From Aporhodopirellula aestuarii (GTDB taxonomy: Bacteria; Planctomycetota; Planctomycetia; Pirellulales; Pirellulaceae): DNA of 61,067 nt. Below the pieces are notes generated by a model, which was not told the DNA's origin, made no database searches, and was given only the letters and a program-made list of their open reading frames with translations. The stretch covers positions 1 through 61,067 of the forward strand of contig NZ_JAMQBK010000047.1 in NCBI RefSeq assembly GCF_023701485.1, read 5' to 3'. Shown one piece after another: positions 46,470 through 56,937 of this stretch. The translations under genes and the position numbers were made by a program. Position 1 is the first letter of the stretch; each line of letters begins with the position of its first letter.

Positions 46470-47090
46470 TCACGGTGTGCTGTCTGGAAATTCAAGTTCG
46501 CGACGCAGTTCGAATGCTTCGAGGATCAGTCGCTTTTTGACTCGATGTTTCAATACGTACACGCTTTCTTCGCGGATGTTCAAATCCTTGCTGATTTGGG
46601 CCGCGGATTCCCCCTCCACACTACGAACAAAAACGTCTAACGCATCACCGGAGAAGACCGATTTGAGACGTTCGAGTGCCAGATTGACAATGTGCTGTCG
46701 CCACTCCTTTTCGATTTGTTCTTCCAAATCAGATTCACACATCAACGATTGCTTGAGTTCTTTCGTTTCGGTACTCATCGTCTGGTTATTTCGCCGCTGA
46801 TGCCGATGCCAATCCATTGCGGTGTTATGGATCAATTGCGAAAGCCAAGTCCGGAAACGCGCCCGATTGGGCTGATGCCGGTAGTTTACGAGGTCGCGCC
46901 AAAGTCGCATCAGCGCCAGTTGACAGGCGTCGTCGAGGTCCGACGCCGAAACGCCGAGACGCGTCAAGATCCGTCGCACAAACGGCCGGTAGTAGTCGAG
47001 CAATTCCTCCCATGCTGGATGATCCTTGCCCGATTGGGCCAGTTCCAACAACGAGATGCGGGTCGGCAAGTTTTGTGAGTGATTGTTCAT
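46470..47090 (-). CDS. ECF sigma factor (kinase-associated)
   Basis: A 206-residue sigma-70 family factor with region 2 (about 30-100: LLDYYRPFVRRILTRLG, DDACQLALMRLWRDL, FRTWLSQLIHNTAMDWHR) and region 4 (about 130-195: ALERLKSVFSGDALDVF, SAAQISKDLNIREESVYVLK). It belongs with the planctomycete ECF groups found next to Ser/Thr kinases. The ATG at 47090 gives the normal length; the frame is open another 99 codons upstream but without features. It would be controlled by the kinase downstream rather than by a classical anti-sigma factor, an inference from the pairing. Confidence 0.9.
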   Translation of the reverse strand: MNNHSQNLPTRISLLELAQSGKDHPAWEELLDYYRPFVRRILTRLGVSASDLDDACQLALMRLWRDLVNYRHQPNRARFRTWLSQLIHNTAMDWHRHQRRNNQTMSTETKELKQSLMCESDLEEQIEKEWRQHIVNLALERLKSVFSGDALDVFVRSVEGESAAQISKDLNIREESVYVLKHRVKKRLILEAFELRRELEFPDSTP

Positions 47091-47697
47091 CAACGATGGG
47101 GGCGAACACGAACGGTGGGAATCTTGAATATACTCGCCCGCGCCGCCAGAAGGAATCGACGATCTATACATCGTCATACAAGAACAACAGCGAATCGCAG
47201 ATCCGACGTCAACCGCCCAACTCAAAACCGTGTGATTGCGAGCAACATTCAGCTGCGTGATGCCGCCTGACAGCCGAATGCCGCCACTCCCAAGACCAAC
47301 AACAGGGGTCGCAAATCGATAACAGCCATCCAACTGATCGCATTCGCCGCACTGTTGCATCTCGCGGTATCGATACTCCCGAGGCAATCACTTGCTCGGG
47401 AATTGCCTGTTCCATTGATTTTTGACACCGTATTCGTACACGATTGCGACGATGTCCTTGCGTTTGCAGAAACGGATGACCTTCACGATTCCGCCCAGCT
47501 GGTGAGCGTGGCGGGCGATCGCAGTCACGAAAGAAGGAGCTCAACCAAGTCTAGCGAGGATATCCGTCATTGAATCTCGCCAAAAGATTCTCCGTGGCTC
47601 GGAATGACGGAGACTGGCGGTAGCGGAATCCGCCAATAGCACGGCTTCAAACCGCTAGTCTTGATGAGTTCTCCACGAACTCGAGGAATCGAGTGGC
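47091..47697. other. Intergenic region with a palindrome
   Basis: About 600 bases between the start of the sigma-factor gene and the stop of the hook-motif gene, both on the minus strand. The only structure noticed is the imperfect palindrome at 47613-47659. No gene was recognised. Confidence 0.45.
47613..47659. repeat. 47-bp imperfect palindrome
   Basis: ACTGGCGGT at the left end pairs with ACCGCTAGT at the right end (one mismatch), and a shorter GGCGG/CCGCC repeat lies inside. It sits 39 bases behind the stop codon of the minus-strand hook-motif gene and may be a REP-like or terminator-type structure. It differs from the GCGGAACGGC family. Confidence 0.5.
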
Positions 47698-48690
47698 TTA
47701 CGCGTATTGATCGAGCAGCATTCCCGTTGGCGATTTCCCGAGCGGAGTAACTGCTTCGCCGGTGAGCGATTGCAGATTACGGAGCGTTTCGGCTGTCACC
47801 ACCAGCGCGTCGAACGAGGTCATCTCCGACGGCTCCTGGACTTGCTCCGAACCAAGTTCCATCAACCCGCCGACGGCCTGCTTGGACGCTTGCAGAATCG
47901 CTCCCGTCAGTGGTGCGTGGGCGTCGTTCTGAGAACCCGACGCATCATGGTGACCGGTAGTCGCATCGCTGCTCCGCTGGGTGGTCTGAAAGGTCCCTTT
48001 GGAAACGGAGACTTCGACGTTACCCGTTTCGGGTGGATTGCTGACCAAGATCAGGTTGTCACCTGTCACTGTCGCGGTGATCCCGGTGTCAGCGGTCTTG
48101 GCGTTGATTGAGTCGCGGACTGTATTGAGCGATTGTTGCTTGAACACCAGAATCGTCGAACTGCCCAATTCGCCGGTAAGTGTCAGCAACGCGCCGTCTC
48201 TGATTTGGCCGTTTTCTCCGGTGTAGACAAGACCTCCATGAGTGCCGGCGACATTGACCTTCCCGCCAAGCGATTTTGCAGGCTCGATGTCCGCTAACGT
48301 GGTTCCTTCGGCCGATCTCGTGTTGACGGACGACAGATCCAAAACATCAGCGTCTGAATCTTGCTTGACGTGTCCATTGCGGGCATCCGTTTTTGGGCCG
48401 TCATCGGTATTGTTGGACGAGCCGAGCAGTTTATCTACCTGCTTCAGCGTCTTGTCAATTGATTCCTGAGGGAACGACTCGCCAGTTCGAACCGAGGTGA
48501 CAAGACGATCGCGCAGACTCGCAACCACGGTTGAGAGTTGTTTGAGTGATGGTGCGACGTCGCTCTTGGCAACTGACTCGACGGACTGTTCCGTCGAACG
48601 TTTGGTAGCCCGTTCAGTGTAGGGAACGCTGGCAATCTGCAGACGTTGCGTGGTCGCAGCGTTTGTCGAAAAGTTCGGATTGATTGACAT
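47698..48690 (-). CDS. Protein with a flagellin-hook-IN-like motif
   Basis: A 330-residue protein without a clear signal peptide. The head is Ser/Thr/Asn/Gln-rich and helical (about 1-100), a low-complexity acidic linker follows, and residues about 165-235 read like the flagellin hook IN motif (LLTLTGELGSSTILVF, SLNTVRDSINAKTADTG, ITATVTGDNLILVS), a repeat seen in flagellins and hook-associated proteins. The tail is again helical (LVVTAETLRNLQSLTGEAV). This suggests a flagellin- or hook-related secreted structural protein. No other flagellar gene is nearby, so the function is uncertain. The start at 48690 is preferred over an extension to 48837. Confidence 0.6.
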   Translation of the reverse strand: MSINPNFSTNAATTQRLQIASVPYTERATKRSTEQSVESVAKSDVAPSLKQLSTVVASLRDRLVTSVRTGESFPQESIDKTLKQVDKLLGSSNNTDDGPKTDARNGHVKQDSDADVLDLSSVNTRSAEGTTLADIEPAKSLGGKVNVAGTHGGLVYTGENGQIRDGALLTLTGELGSSTILVFKQQSLNTVRDSINAKTADTGITATVTGDNLILVSNPPETGNVEVSVSKGTFQTTQRSSDATTGHHDASGSQNDAHAPLTGAILQASKQAVGGLMELGSEQVQEPSEMTSFDALVVTAETLRNLQSLTGEAVTPLGKSPTGMLLDQYA

Positions 48691-49060
48691 AGGGAGAACG
48701 CTATCAGTGTCACTGGATGAAGTGACTCTGCCCAACGAGGAACCCCCCGGCTCCACCGGTGTCAAAACGATGCTCCGGCATTTAAACACTACGCTCAGAT
48801 TGATCGTGGTGTCGGGGAATTCGCGTGTCCCCAGCAACCAATTTGGTGAAACGCGCCGGTTGGGTTCCTACGATTCATACAATCGGACGCGTCATCGACT
48901 CGCCAGAATAAGCGCTCTCTTGATGTGAATTGGATGATCTCGCCAATAGTGAACAGGCGACTACGCTGGAGCTGACATCAAAAAAATGAAACCTTCAGAA
49001 CTTCAGCGGTCCGCCGGTGCGGGGCGTGCGCAGACGCAGCAATCATCGATGTCTCGTTTC
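48691..49060. other. Intergenic region, nothing recognised
   Basis: About 370 bases between the start of the hook-motif gene and the stop of the CBS-HEPN gene, both on the minus strand. No gene or strong repeat was seen. Confidence 0.4.
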
Positions 49061-49873
49061 TCAGGCGGATGGAATGTTTGGGGCCTCGTCCTTTGCATCG
49101 GGAGGCCCATCGAGCACACCGTCAAGATTTTCTGACAAGATTACGATCGCATCCCAGTCACCTGTGGTGATCGTTTGGCAGTGAGCGAGATTGTTGCGGA
49201 GCTTCTCAAGCATCTTGGCGGTCTGCTCGACTTCCCTTCGCGATTCGAACCTTGTGCGTTCCCGCAGCATCTTGTTCCGCGCCACGATTTGTGCCTTGTC
49301 GGAGAGTTGCAGGCAATCCAAGAGGGCTACGCTTTGGTTTCGTCGGTCACGTTCCTGTAATAATTGCTCCGCCTTTCGGATTCTGCTGGCTGAAAGAAAA
49401 GCTTTCCAGCTCTCGTCGGTGCAGTGGCGTTCGATCAATCTGCGGAAGCGCATTTCGATCAACGTCACCATTCCAAATAACCACATTCGGACGGGCGGCT
49501 TGTCGAGGTCGGATCGACTAACAAATCCACCGACACATCCGAGGATGGAAACAAACATCCGCCGCTGATCTCGCAATCGCAACACCAGTTCCGCTAGCGG
49601 CGCCGTGCTCGGAACAATGATTGACTCGTCAAAGGGTTTCATAAAATCGCCGCAGATTCCATCGCCGAGCTCGTCAAGCTCCACGTACCCCTGCACTTTT
49701 CCATTTCGTCGAATGCCGACAACCTCCCAATGTCCCGCGTCCATGATTTCGCGTACTTTCTCCGTCGAAGCGAAATCGTCGAATGAAACGAGCGGTTCGG
49801 TAATGTCATGCACCGCAAATGCCTGCATGAACACGCGGCGAAGACTGTGAACGTCAGAGGAATGGAGTGGCAT
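49061..49873 (-). CDS. CBS-domain/HEPN-like fusion protein
   Basis: A 270-residue protein with two parts. Residues about 20-125 read as a CBS pair: FDDFASTEKVREIMDAGHWEVVGIRRNGKVQGYV... and IIVPSTAPLAELVLRLRDQ...GGFVSRSDL, a module that often senses adenosyl ligands. Residues about 135-255 are helical and end in LRNNLAH (225-231), an R-x4-H pattern characteristic of HEPN ribonucleases (Arg226, His231). HEPN domains act in toxins, CRISPR and RNA processing. A ligand-controlled RNase is one reading, but the short motif alone is weak proof. The gene is alone, with no antitoxin-like neighbour. Confidence 0.6.
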   Translation of the reverse strand: MPLHSSDVHSLRRVFMQAFAVHDITEPLVSFDDFASTEKVREIMDAGHWEVVGIRRNGKVQGYVELDELGDGICGDFMKPFDESIIVPSTAPLAELVLRLRDQRRMFVSILGCVGGFVSRSDLDKPPVRMWLFGMVTLIEMRFRRLIERHCTDESWKAFLSASRIRKAEQLLQERDRRNQSVALLDCLQLSDKAQIVARNKMLRERTRFESRREVEQTAKMLEKLRNNLAHCQTITTGDWDAIVILSENLDGVLDGPPDAKDEAPNIPSA

Positions 49874-50495
49874 CGGAGATTGTGTTTGTGCGGATGCTTC
49901 CGAACGAAAAATGCCGTGCGGATGATCTACCCGTCAGTGTATCGAAACACACGGTGTACGATGCCCCATTTTGTGACGATCAACTTCGGCTTGCACAATC
50001 GCTTCAAAGCCTTAGGTTCGCAGGCAGTCCCCCGAGGCTCCGGGAGCGGCTAATGCCCGCAACTTTCAGTCTTAAAGAGACCGAGCTCCGTGAAAAGTGG
50101 CGTCGTCCAGCTAGGCGAAGTTTGGAGGTGGCCCAGCCCCGGTCCTACTCGCTTACAGGTCACGATCGATTGACGCTAGTGCCGGAAGCGGTAAATCAGG
50201 TTGTCGCTTCCACAAGACTTAAACCAAGCACTTCGAAGTCGACGCCGCCTAACTCACAGAGGCTGTGAATCTATTCGCCGGAGGACGTTGATTGTTTTGG
50301 TGTCTTTTTTAGCGGAACGGCGTAAGCCGGCCGGTCCCGAGTCACCGGACGGCTCGCGCCGTTCCGATACATTTGAAATCCTGCTGCACTTAAATCGATG
50401 TCCCCCACAAACGAAGCTTACGGGAACGCTCGTTCGCGGAGCGAACGGCCACACTGATAACTTCACAGCCTCACAGAGTCACGCAGACGCCGCAC
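49874..50495. other. Intergenic region with a MITE-like element
   Basis: About 620 bases between the start of the CBS-HEPN gene and the stop of the HEAT-repeat gene. The right part (50259-50472) is a full copy of the palindromic element; the left part shows nothing recognisable. Confidence 0.55.
50259..50472. mobile_element. MITE-like palindromic element, copy 2 (214 bp)
   Basis: The best-preserved copy, framed by an 11-bp perfect inverted repeat GAGGCTGTGAA (50259-50269) and TTCACAGCCTC (50462-50472). The centre is a palindrome (about 50310-50369) with arms AGCGGAACGGCGTAAGCCG and the complementary GGCTCGCGCCGTTCCG. Between the palindrome and the right end lie AACGAAGCTTACG and CGGCCACACTGATAACTTC, shared with copy 1. 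No reading frame codes for a transposase. The right end is 23 bases behind the stop codon of the HEAT-repeat gene. Confidence 0.7.
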
Positions 50496-52286
50496 TCAAC
50501 GAATGGCGTCGGCGGCATCTTTTGCAACCTCTCGGATTTCCGGCGGGACGAACTCGTTGGCAGATAACGCGTCGAGTTCGTCCAACGCTTCGCTGGCCGC
50601 AGGACCTAACGATCCGAGAGTCGACGCCGCTTCGGCCTGAACGCGTCCGTCCGGGAAACTCAATCCCTCGATCAGCACGGGAACAATCATCGCGACCGCC
50701 TGTTCGTTAGACGCGTCGATCTGCGAGATGGCCCATGCCGCCAGAATCCTTTCGAACGTGTCGTCGGTTTTGACCAACAACGCTTTGACGGCGGGACTCG
50801 CTTCGCGGGCGCCCGGTCCGATGCTACCGATTGCGTACAACGCCTGGACACGAGTTTGATCGGAGGCATCGTCGAGAGCATTGATCAGTTCTGTTGTCGC
50901 CGGCGATGCGGGAGGTCCGATCTGTGCGAGGATGGATATCAATTCGGAGCGAAACTCGCCTTCTGCACCGGCCAACGCGGACACGATATCCGGCACCGCT
51001 GGAGACGCATCTTCACCCAATCGGTCGAGTACCTTCACTGCCAAGTCACGTACCTCCTCGTTGGCAAGCCCTTTGCCGGCTCGCGTCGCAGCGGCTTCGC
51101 CTAGACTCGCCAAGGCGTCAACAAGATTGTATGCAACCACGGGATCGGAATCGTTGAGTAGTTCCATCAGCTTTGGACCGACCACGCCCGGATCGACTGG
51201 AAGCGATTGAAGTCCCTTGGCAGCGGCGAGCCGGAGACTGGCGTCGTCACTCCCCATGCTCGTTACCAATTCGTCAACCGCCGCGTTCAAGAGCGATTCG
51301 TCGTCGGGATGTAACTTTGCGAGTGCCCAACGAGACACCAAGGCGAGCAACGGCTCGTCGCTGTCGACGGTCTCACGAAGTCGCGTCGTCGCTTCTTCGA
51401 TCCCCAGTGATCCCGATGCGTACGCTGCGGCGGTAATGACCGAGTTCTCGGTCGATTGAGTCAGCAAGGAGAGAATGAGTGGTTTGGCAGCGATCGCCTC
51501 CGGACCAATCTTTGCAAACGCCAGCAAAGCTTGGACCTTGAGTTCACTGTCCGGGTTCCGTTCGAACAAATCGATCAACGCCGGGACAGTCGCACTTGCC
51601 GTCGGACCGAGTTCTTCAATCGCAAGGCATGACCAATACGCGGCATGGTCGTTTTTTAACGCCGCGATCAGATAGGGAACAGCTTTTTCGCCTCGCATCA
51701 CGATCGTCTCGACTAAACGACTGGCAAACAGCGGGTCCTCTTTTTCAATGATCCCGACTGCGAGTGGAACGAGCACCTCGGGATCATCGACTAGTTGACG
51801 GATCGAATTGACAGCCGCGATTCGGACGTTTGTGTCTGAGTCACCGACGACTTCGATCAGCTTCGCGACTACTGCCTGGCTGTCATTGCCCATGTGACCG
51901 ATCGCAGTCGCGGCATGAAGACGGACAGCCGAGTCAGGATCCTTGAGCGCGGCGAGCAACCTAGGAATCGCTTCCTCGGCCGCTGGCCCCATTCGGCCCA
52001 AATCACGTGCCGCTTTCCAACGGGTGTTCACTTCATCGCTACCGAGTGCTTGAATCAAGCCTGGAACGCTGGCGCCGGCACCACTCTCTTCAGCGAACGC
52101 GGGCGTGGAAACCGACAGCGGAATACCGATTCCGACTGGTGTTAGGCACAACAGAAAACAGGCGATGGCGTGAGAGGCTCGTTTCGTCACGATGTTGGAA
52201 CCAAGCGAGAAGGAAGAGGCAAGCGAGACGTCGGAAACTGAGTTTGGGCGACTACGATCGCCGCTGGGCAAGGGGTGCCTAATCAT
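50496..52286 (-). CDS. Secreted HEAT-repeat protein
   Basis: A 596-residue protein with a signal peptide located inside the N-terminal 65 residues (core AIACFLLCLTPVGIGIPL) and then about 14 HEAT/armadillo-like repeats of roughly 35 residues, e.g. VPGLIQALGSDEVNTRWKAA, AIPRLLAALKDPDSAVRLHA, VAKLIEVVGDSDTNVRIAAV and VPYLIAALKNDHAAYWSC. HEAT proteins form solenoids for protein binding; no enzymatic part is seen. The ATG overlaps the stop of the upstream gene by four bases (ATGA), so both proteins are made from one transcript. Confidence 0.85.
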   Translation of the reverse strand: MIRHPLPSGDRSRPNSVSDVSLASSFSLGSNIVTKRASHAIACFLLCLTPVGIGIPLSVSTPAFAEESGAGASVPGLIQALGSDEVNTRWKAARDLGRMGPAAEEAIPRLLAALKDPDSAVRLHAATAIGHMGNDSQAVVAKLIEVVGDSDTNVRIAAVNSIRQLVDDPEVLVPLAVGIIEKEDPLFASRLVETIVMRGEKAVPYLIAALKNDHAAYWSCLAIEELGPTASATVPALIDLFERNPDSELKVQALLAFAKIGPEAIAAKPLILSLLTQSTENSVITAAAYASGSLGIEEATTRLRETVDSDEPLLALVSRWALAKLHPDDESLLNAAVDELVTSMGSDDASLRLAAAKGLQSLPVDPGVVGPKLMELLNDSDPVVAYNLVDALASLGEAAATRAGKGLANEEVRDLAVKVLDRLGEDASPAVPDIVSALAGAEGEFRSELISILAQIGPPASPATTELINALDDASDQTRVQALYAIGSIGPGAREASPAVKALLVKTDDTFERILAAWAISQIDASNEQAVAMIVPVLIEGLSFPDGRVQAEAASTLGSLGPAASEALDELDALSANEFVPPEIREVAKDAADAIR

Positions 52287-53011
52287 TGATAGTCCTCCTT
52301 GATCAGCTTTTCCAATCGACGGAGGAATCGAACTGCGGTGTCCACTTCATTGACCGAAAAATCTGCTTGGTGATCTTCAACGTGGTACACCCAGCTGTTG
52401 AGCAGCTTGTTCAAGCGGATGTAGTCTTCGGCGGGCAAACTACCTTTCTCGGCCCGCGCGGCAAACAGTTCTTCAATTTCCTGGCGTCCCTTGGCATCGT
52501 GCGGATGCTGCAACGCGATCGGCCAACTGATCTCGCCCGTCGGTTCGTAGAACTCGGAGCTCGATAATGGTCGGTATTCGCGGCTCTTAATATAGGCAGC
52601 GAGTTTTTCCTTGCGTTCGTCAGATTGCTTCTTACGAAGCTCGTCACGGATCGCCCGATTCTCGACGTAACTTTTGATCGCGAAGTTTCGGTTTTCCAAA
52701 TATGCCCGACGAGCACGCTCGGCTTCAGTAGCCGCTTGCGAGTAGCTCAGCGCTGCTTGCCCCCGCGAGCGAATCACGTCCGCTATCCCGCGCGCCATCC
52801 CTTCCTCAGCGGTCGATGCGTGACCGCTCCGATAGGCGCCGTAGCCATATCCAAAACGTCCAAAGTTGTGGTTGTAGTCGTACGCACTCCCATACGGCGA
52901 GCCATAGCGTGGATCGGTCGGAGGCTGTGCAGCAACCGTGTTTATGAACACGTTTAGGATCAGCCCCGCGGCAAAGCTGCAGAAAAACAATCGTCGTATT
53001 AAAACATTCAT
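52283..53011 (-). CDS. Secreted Tyr/Gly-rich and charged coiled-coil protein
   Basis: A 242-residue exported protein. The signal peptide covers about 1-28. Next comes a Tyr/Gly/Pro-rich segment (RYGSPYGSAYDYNHNFGRFG), a helical charged middle (about 75-150: AATEAERARRAYLENRNF, RKKQSDERKEKLAAYIKS) and a helical end. I recognise no family. Its stop overlaps the HEAT-repeat start, so they likely form a cell-envelope pair, with the HEAT protein as a possible binding partner. Confidence 0.68.
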   Translation of the reverse strand: MNVLIRRLFFCSFAAGLILNVFINTVAAQPPTDPRYGSPYGSAYDYNHNFGRFGYGYGAYRSGHASTAEEGMARGIADVIRSRGQAALSYSQAATEAERARRAYLENRNFAIKSYVENRAIRDELRKKQSDERKEKLAAYIKSREYRPLSSSEFYEPTGEISWPIALQHPHDAKGRQEIEELFAARAEKGSLPAEDYIRLNKLLNSWVYHVEDHQADFSVNEVDTAVRFLRRLEKLIKEDYQ

Positions 53012-53515
53012 TTCTCACCCAGTCTCCGTGTAGACGGCTGTCGAGACTCTAGACAAATCAAAATCTAATAGTCGTATGTCGTTCTCACCCTTCTCAATTC
53101 TAACCCCGACGAGATCACCAAGGTACCGCCGGCGCGGCGAAGATCGCGGATTCCCAACCAGCGACTAGCGAGGAATTCGCTGGGTTTTGTTTCCATAATA
53201 AGTTCGGATGCAAAGTGCGTCCGCAGCAGGTGAGCGGATAGGCACGTTCTGCGGTGTGCAGGCGGTCAGTCATGCACACAGCCAATTCATCTCGCAGCCA
53301 GCCCGAAGAGGTTGGGCCGTCGGGTGAATTTATTCGTTCCGCTAATTTTGAAATCCCGCAGTCATTAGATCGACACTCCTCCATGTCTCATTCTGAACAT
53401 CTGGCAAGGGCTTGGCTCGCTAGGCAGCCTTCAAGTTTCGCTAAATAGGGACAGACGCCTTTTATCCAAAGCATCGCTAATCGAAATGGGATCAAGGTGT
53501 ACTTTCATATCGGTT
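53012..53515. other. Intergenic region with a degraded repeat
   Basis: About 500 bases between the start of the coiled-coil protein gene and the stop of the DUF389 gene. A degraded fragment of the dispersed palindrome family (TTCCGCTAATTTTGAAATCCCGCAG and neighbours, about 53329-53385) is present; the rest shows nothing I recognise. Confidence 0.4.
53329..53385. repeat. Degraded copy of the dispersed palindrome family
   Basis: TCGTTCCGCTAATTTTGAAA and the following CCCGCAG, with a later ATTAGATCGACACTCC, match the right half of the copies at 35074 and 50259. The left arm is eroded. Its position, downstream of the minus-strand DUF389 gene, is like that of the others. Confidence 0.45.
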
Positions 53516-54511
53516 TTACTCTAAAGAGGCTTGATAAATCAGGAATATTAAAACGGCTAAAAGTGTGACCCAAATCCCGACTGAAAGTCGCATTGCATTC
53601 TTAGCACGCTCAGCTTCCCACCAAACGCGGGGTCGCAATCCCTGTGCGGCGAAGGTCAACACACCAGCTAGATTAACGCAAATCACATTTGTCGCGACGA
53701 GTAAAAAAGCACCGCGTGCGGCATCGAAATCACCAGAACCTACCATGAGCCCAAACACGACGAACGGTGGCAAAATCGCGACGGCAACCATCACTCCGAT
53801 TAATGCTGTTGGGGCGCCGCTGGTAAACGCCAGCACCCCGGCACACCCGGACGCCAGGGCCAACAGAATATCTCCACCGGAGACTTGCGTTCGCGATTGG
53901 ATGGCGGGCAATTCTGGATCAACCACAAAGACCGTGGCGAGCAGCAATGACAAAGCAAGAGCAACCGACATCCCCGCAGCGTTCGCTTTGAGGGAAGTGA
54001 TTGCCAATTTGGTGTCACCCAAAGTGGTCGCTAAACAAAGTGAGATGTTCGGGCCGAGCAGCGGCGCAATCACCATCGCTCCGATAATGACCGCGTTGTC
54101 GTCCCGCGTCAGTCCGACCGACGCGACCACGGTGGCGAGAACGGCCTGTGCCAAAAATGTGCGTGAAATTCGCGCACCCTCACACACATCGGAATAGATC
54201 TCCTCTCGGCTAATCCGTTCTGGTGATTTCGGATGTCCGTTGGAGCTTTCGTCGTCCGGCTCAACCGGTCGCGGCAAAGTTCCTTCGATGGGAACCAGAA
54301 TGATCCGAAAATCTGCAAAATGTGAAAAACGCTCTTCGAGTTCGTCGAGCATCGCTTCGGCATTACCGGCGTGCACCAGCAACTGGACGGTGACCTTTCC
54401 GTCGTTGAGTTGATCATCCCAACGATCCAAAACGCTGCCGAAATTTTGCAACTGCTCAACGATCGGCGCCGAATCACGCGGAAGGATGATTTCAATGAGA
54501 CGTAGGGGCAT
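53516..54511 (-). CDS. DUF389 / TIGR00341-family membrane protein
   Basis: A 331-residue protein. An N-terminal soluble ferredoxin-like part (about 1-80: MPLRLIEIILPRDSAPIVEQ) is followed by a linker and six or so membrane helices with the DUF389 signature NAVIIGAMVIAPLLGPNISLCLA (about 139-161) and later GAPTALIGVMVAVAILPP. The function is unknown; the family is widespread in bacteria and archaea. The start at 54511 restores the usual N-terminus; a 32-codon upstream extension is not convincing. It is divergent from atpD. Confidence 0.85.
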   Translation of the reverse strand: MPLRLIEIILPRDSAPIVEQLQNFGSVLDRWDDQLNDGKVTVQLLVHAGNAEAMLDELEERFSHFADFRIILVPIEGTLPRPVEPDDESSNGHPKSPERISREEIYSDVCEGARISRTFLAQAVLATVVASVGLTRDDNAVIIGAMVIAPLLGPNISLCLATTLGDTKLAITSLKANAAGMSVALALSLLLATVFVVDPELPAIQSRTQVSGGDILLALASGCAGVLAFTSGAPTALIGVMVAVAILPPFVVFGLMVGSGDFDAARGAFLLVATNVICVNLAGVLTFAAQGLRPRVWWEAERAKNAMRLSVGIWVTLLAVLIFLIYQASLE

Positions 54512-54704
54512 GGGAAAAACGCTATCAGATGAGTTACGGCGGCAAGTCAAAAAGCGAACAACTTGCCGACGCGATTGGTTACTGCATTCACGATGCCGAG
54601 GCGACATTTTTCGATGGAGGTCGCGGATCGCTTCGCGCGAGTGAGTTTTTACAAAGCCGCTATCAATAACAGATATGTTGCGTCAAACAGGTTTGGTTCA
54701 CTGA

Positions 54705-56643
<1,939 letters not shown>

Positions 56644-56647
<4 letters not shown>

Positions 56648-56937
56648 TCAAGCAAACCGAGCCGCCAACACGCATTGATCCCCGTTTCGCGGTACGTCGC
56701 GACGCTGAGCGGTTGGCACGTCGCGAACAGGGACACCGGAGCTTTTGGCGTTCACTAGGAGTCATCGGAATGGTGGGGTGGCCGATCGCCATGGGCTCCG
56801 TTGGCGGCAGTTTGTTGGGCCGATTTCTGGACGCTCGGTACGACACGGGCATTCGCTTCACGCTCATCCTGATGTCAGTAGGTGTTGCCGCGGGCACGTT
56901 TGTTGCCTGGCGGTCAGTGGTGCAGAAACATGATTGA
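56644..56937 (+). CDS. atpQ: N-ATPase accessory membrane protein AtpQ (AtpI/AtpZ-like)
   Basis: A 97-residue protein with a basic head (RFAVRRDAERLARREQGH) and two membrane helices (GVIGMVGWPIAMGSVGGSLLG; FTLILMSVGVAAGTFVAW), the topology of AtpI/AtpZ-type accessory subunits called AtpQ in N-ATPase operons. Such proteins may assist c-ring assembly or ion supply. Translation begins at a GTG that overlaps the atpC stop codon. Confidence 0.82.
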
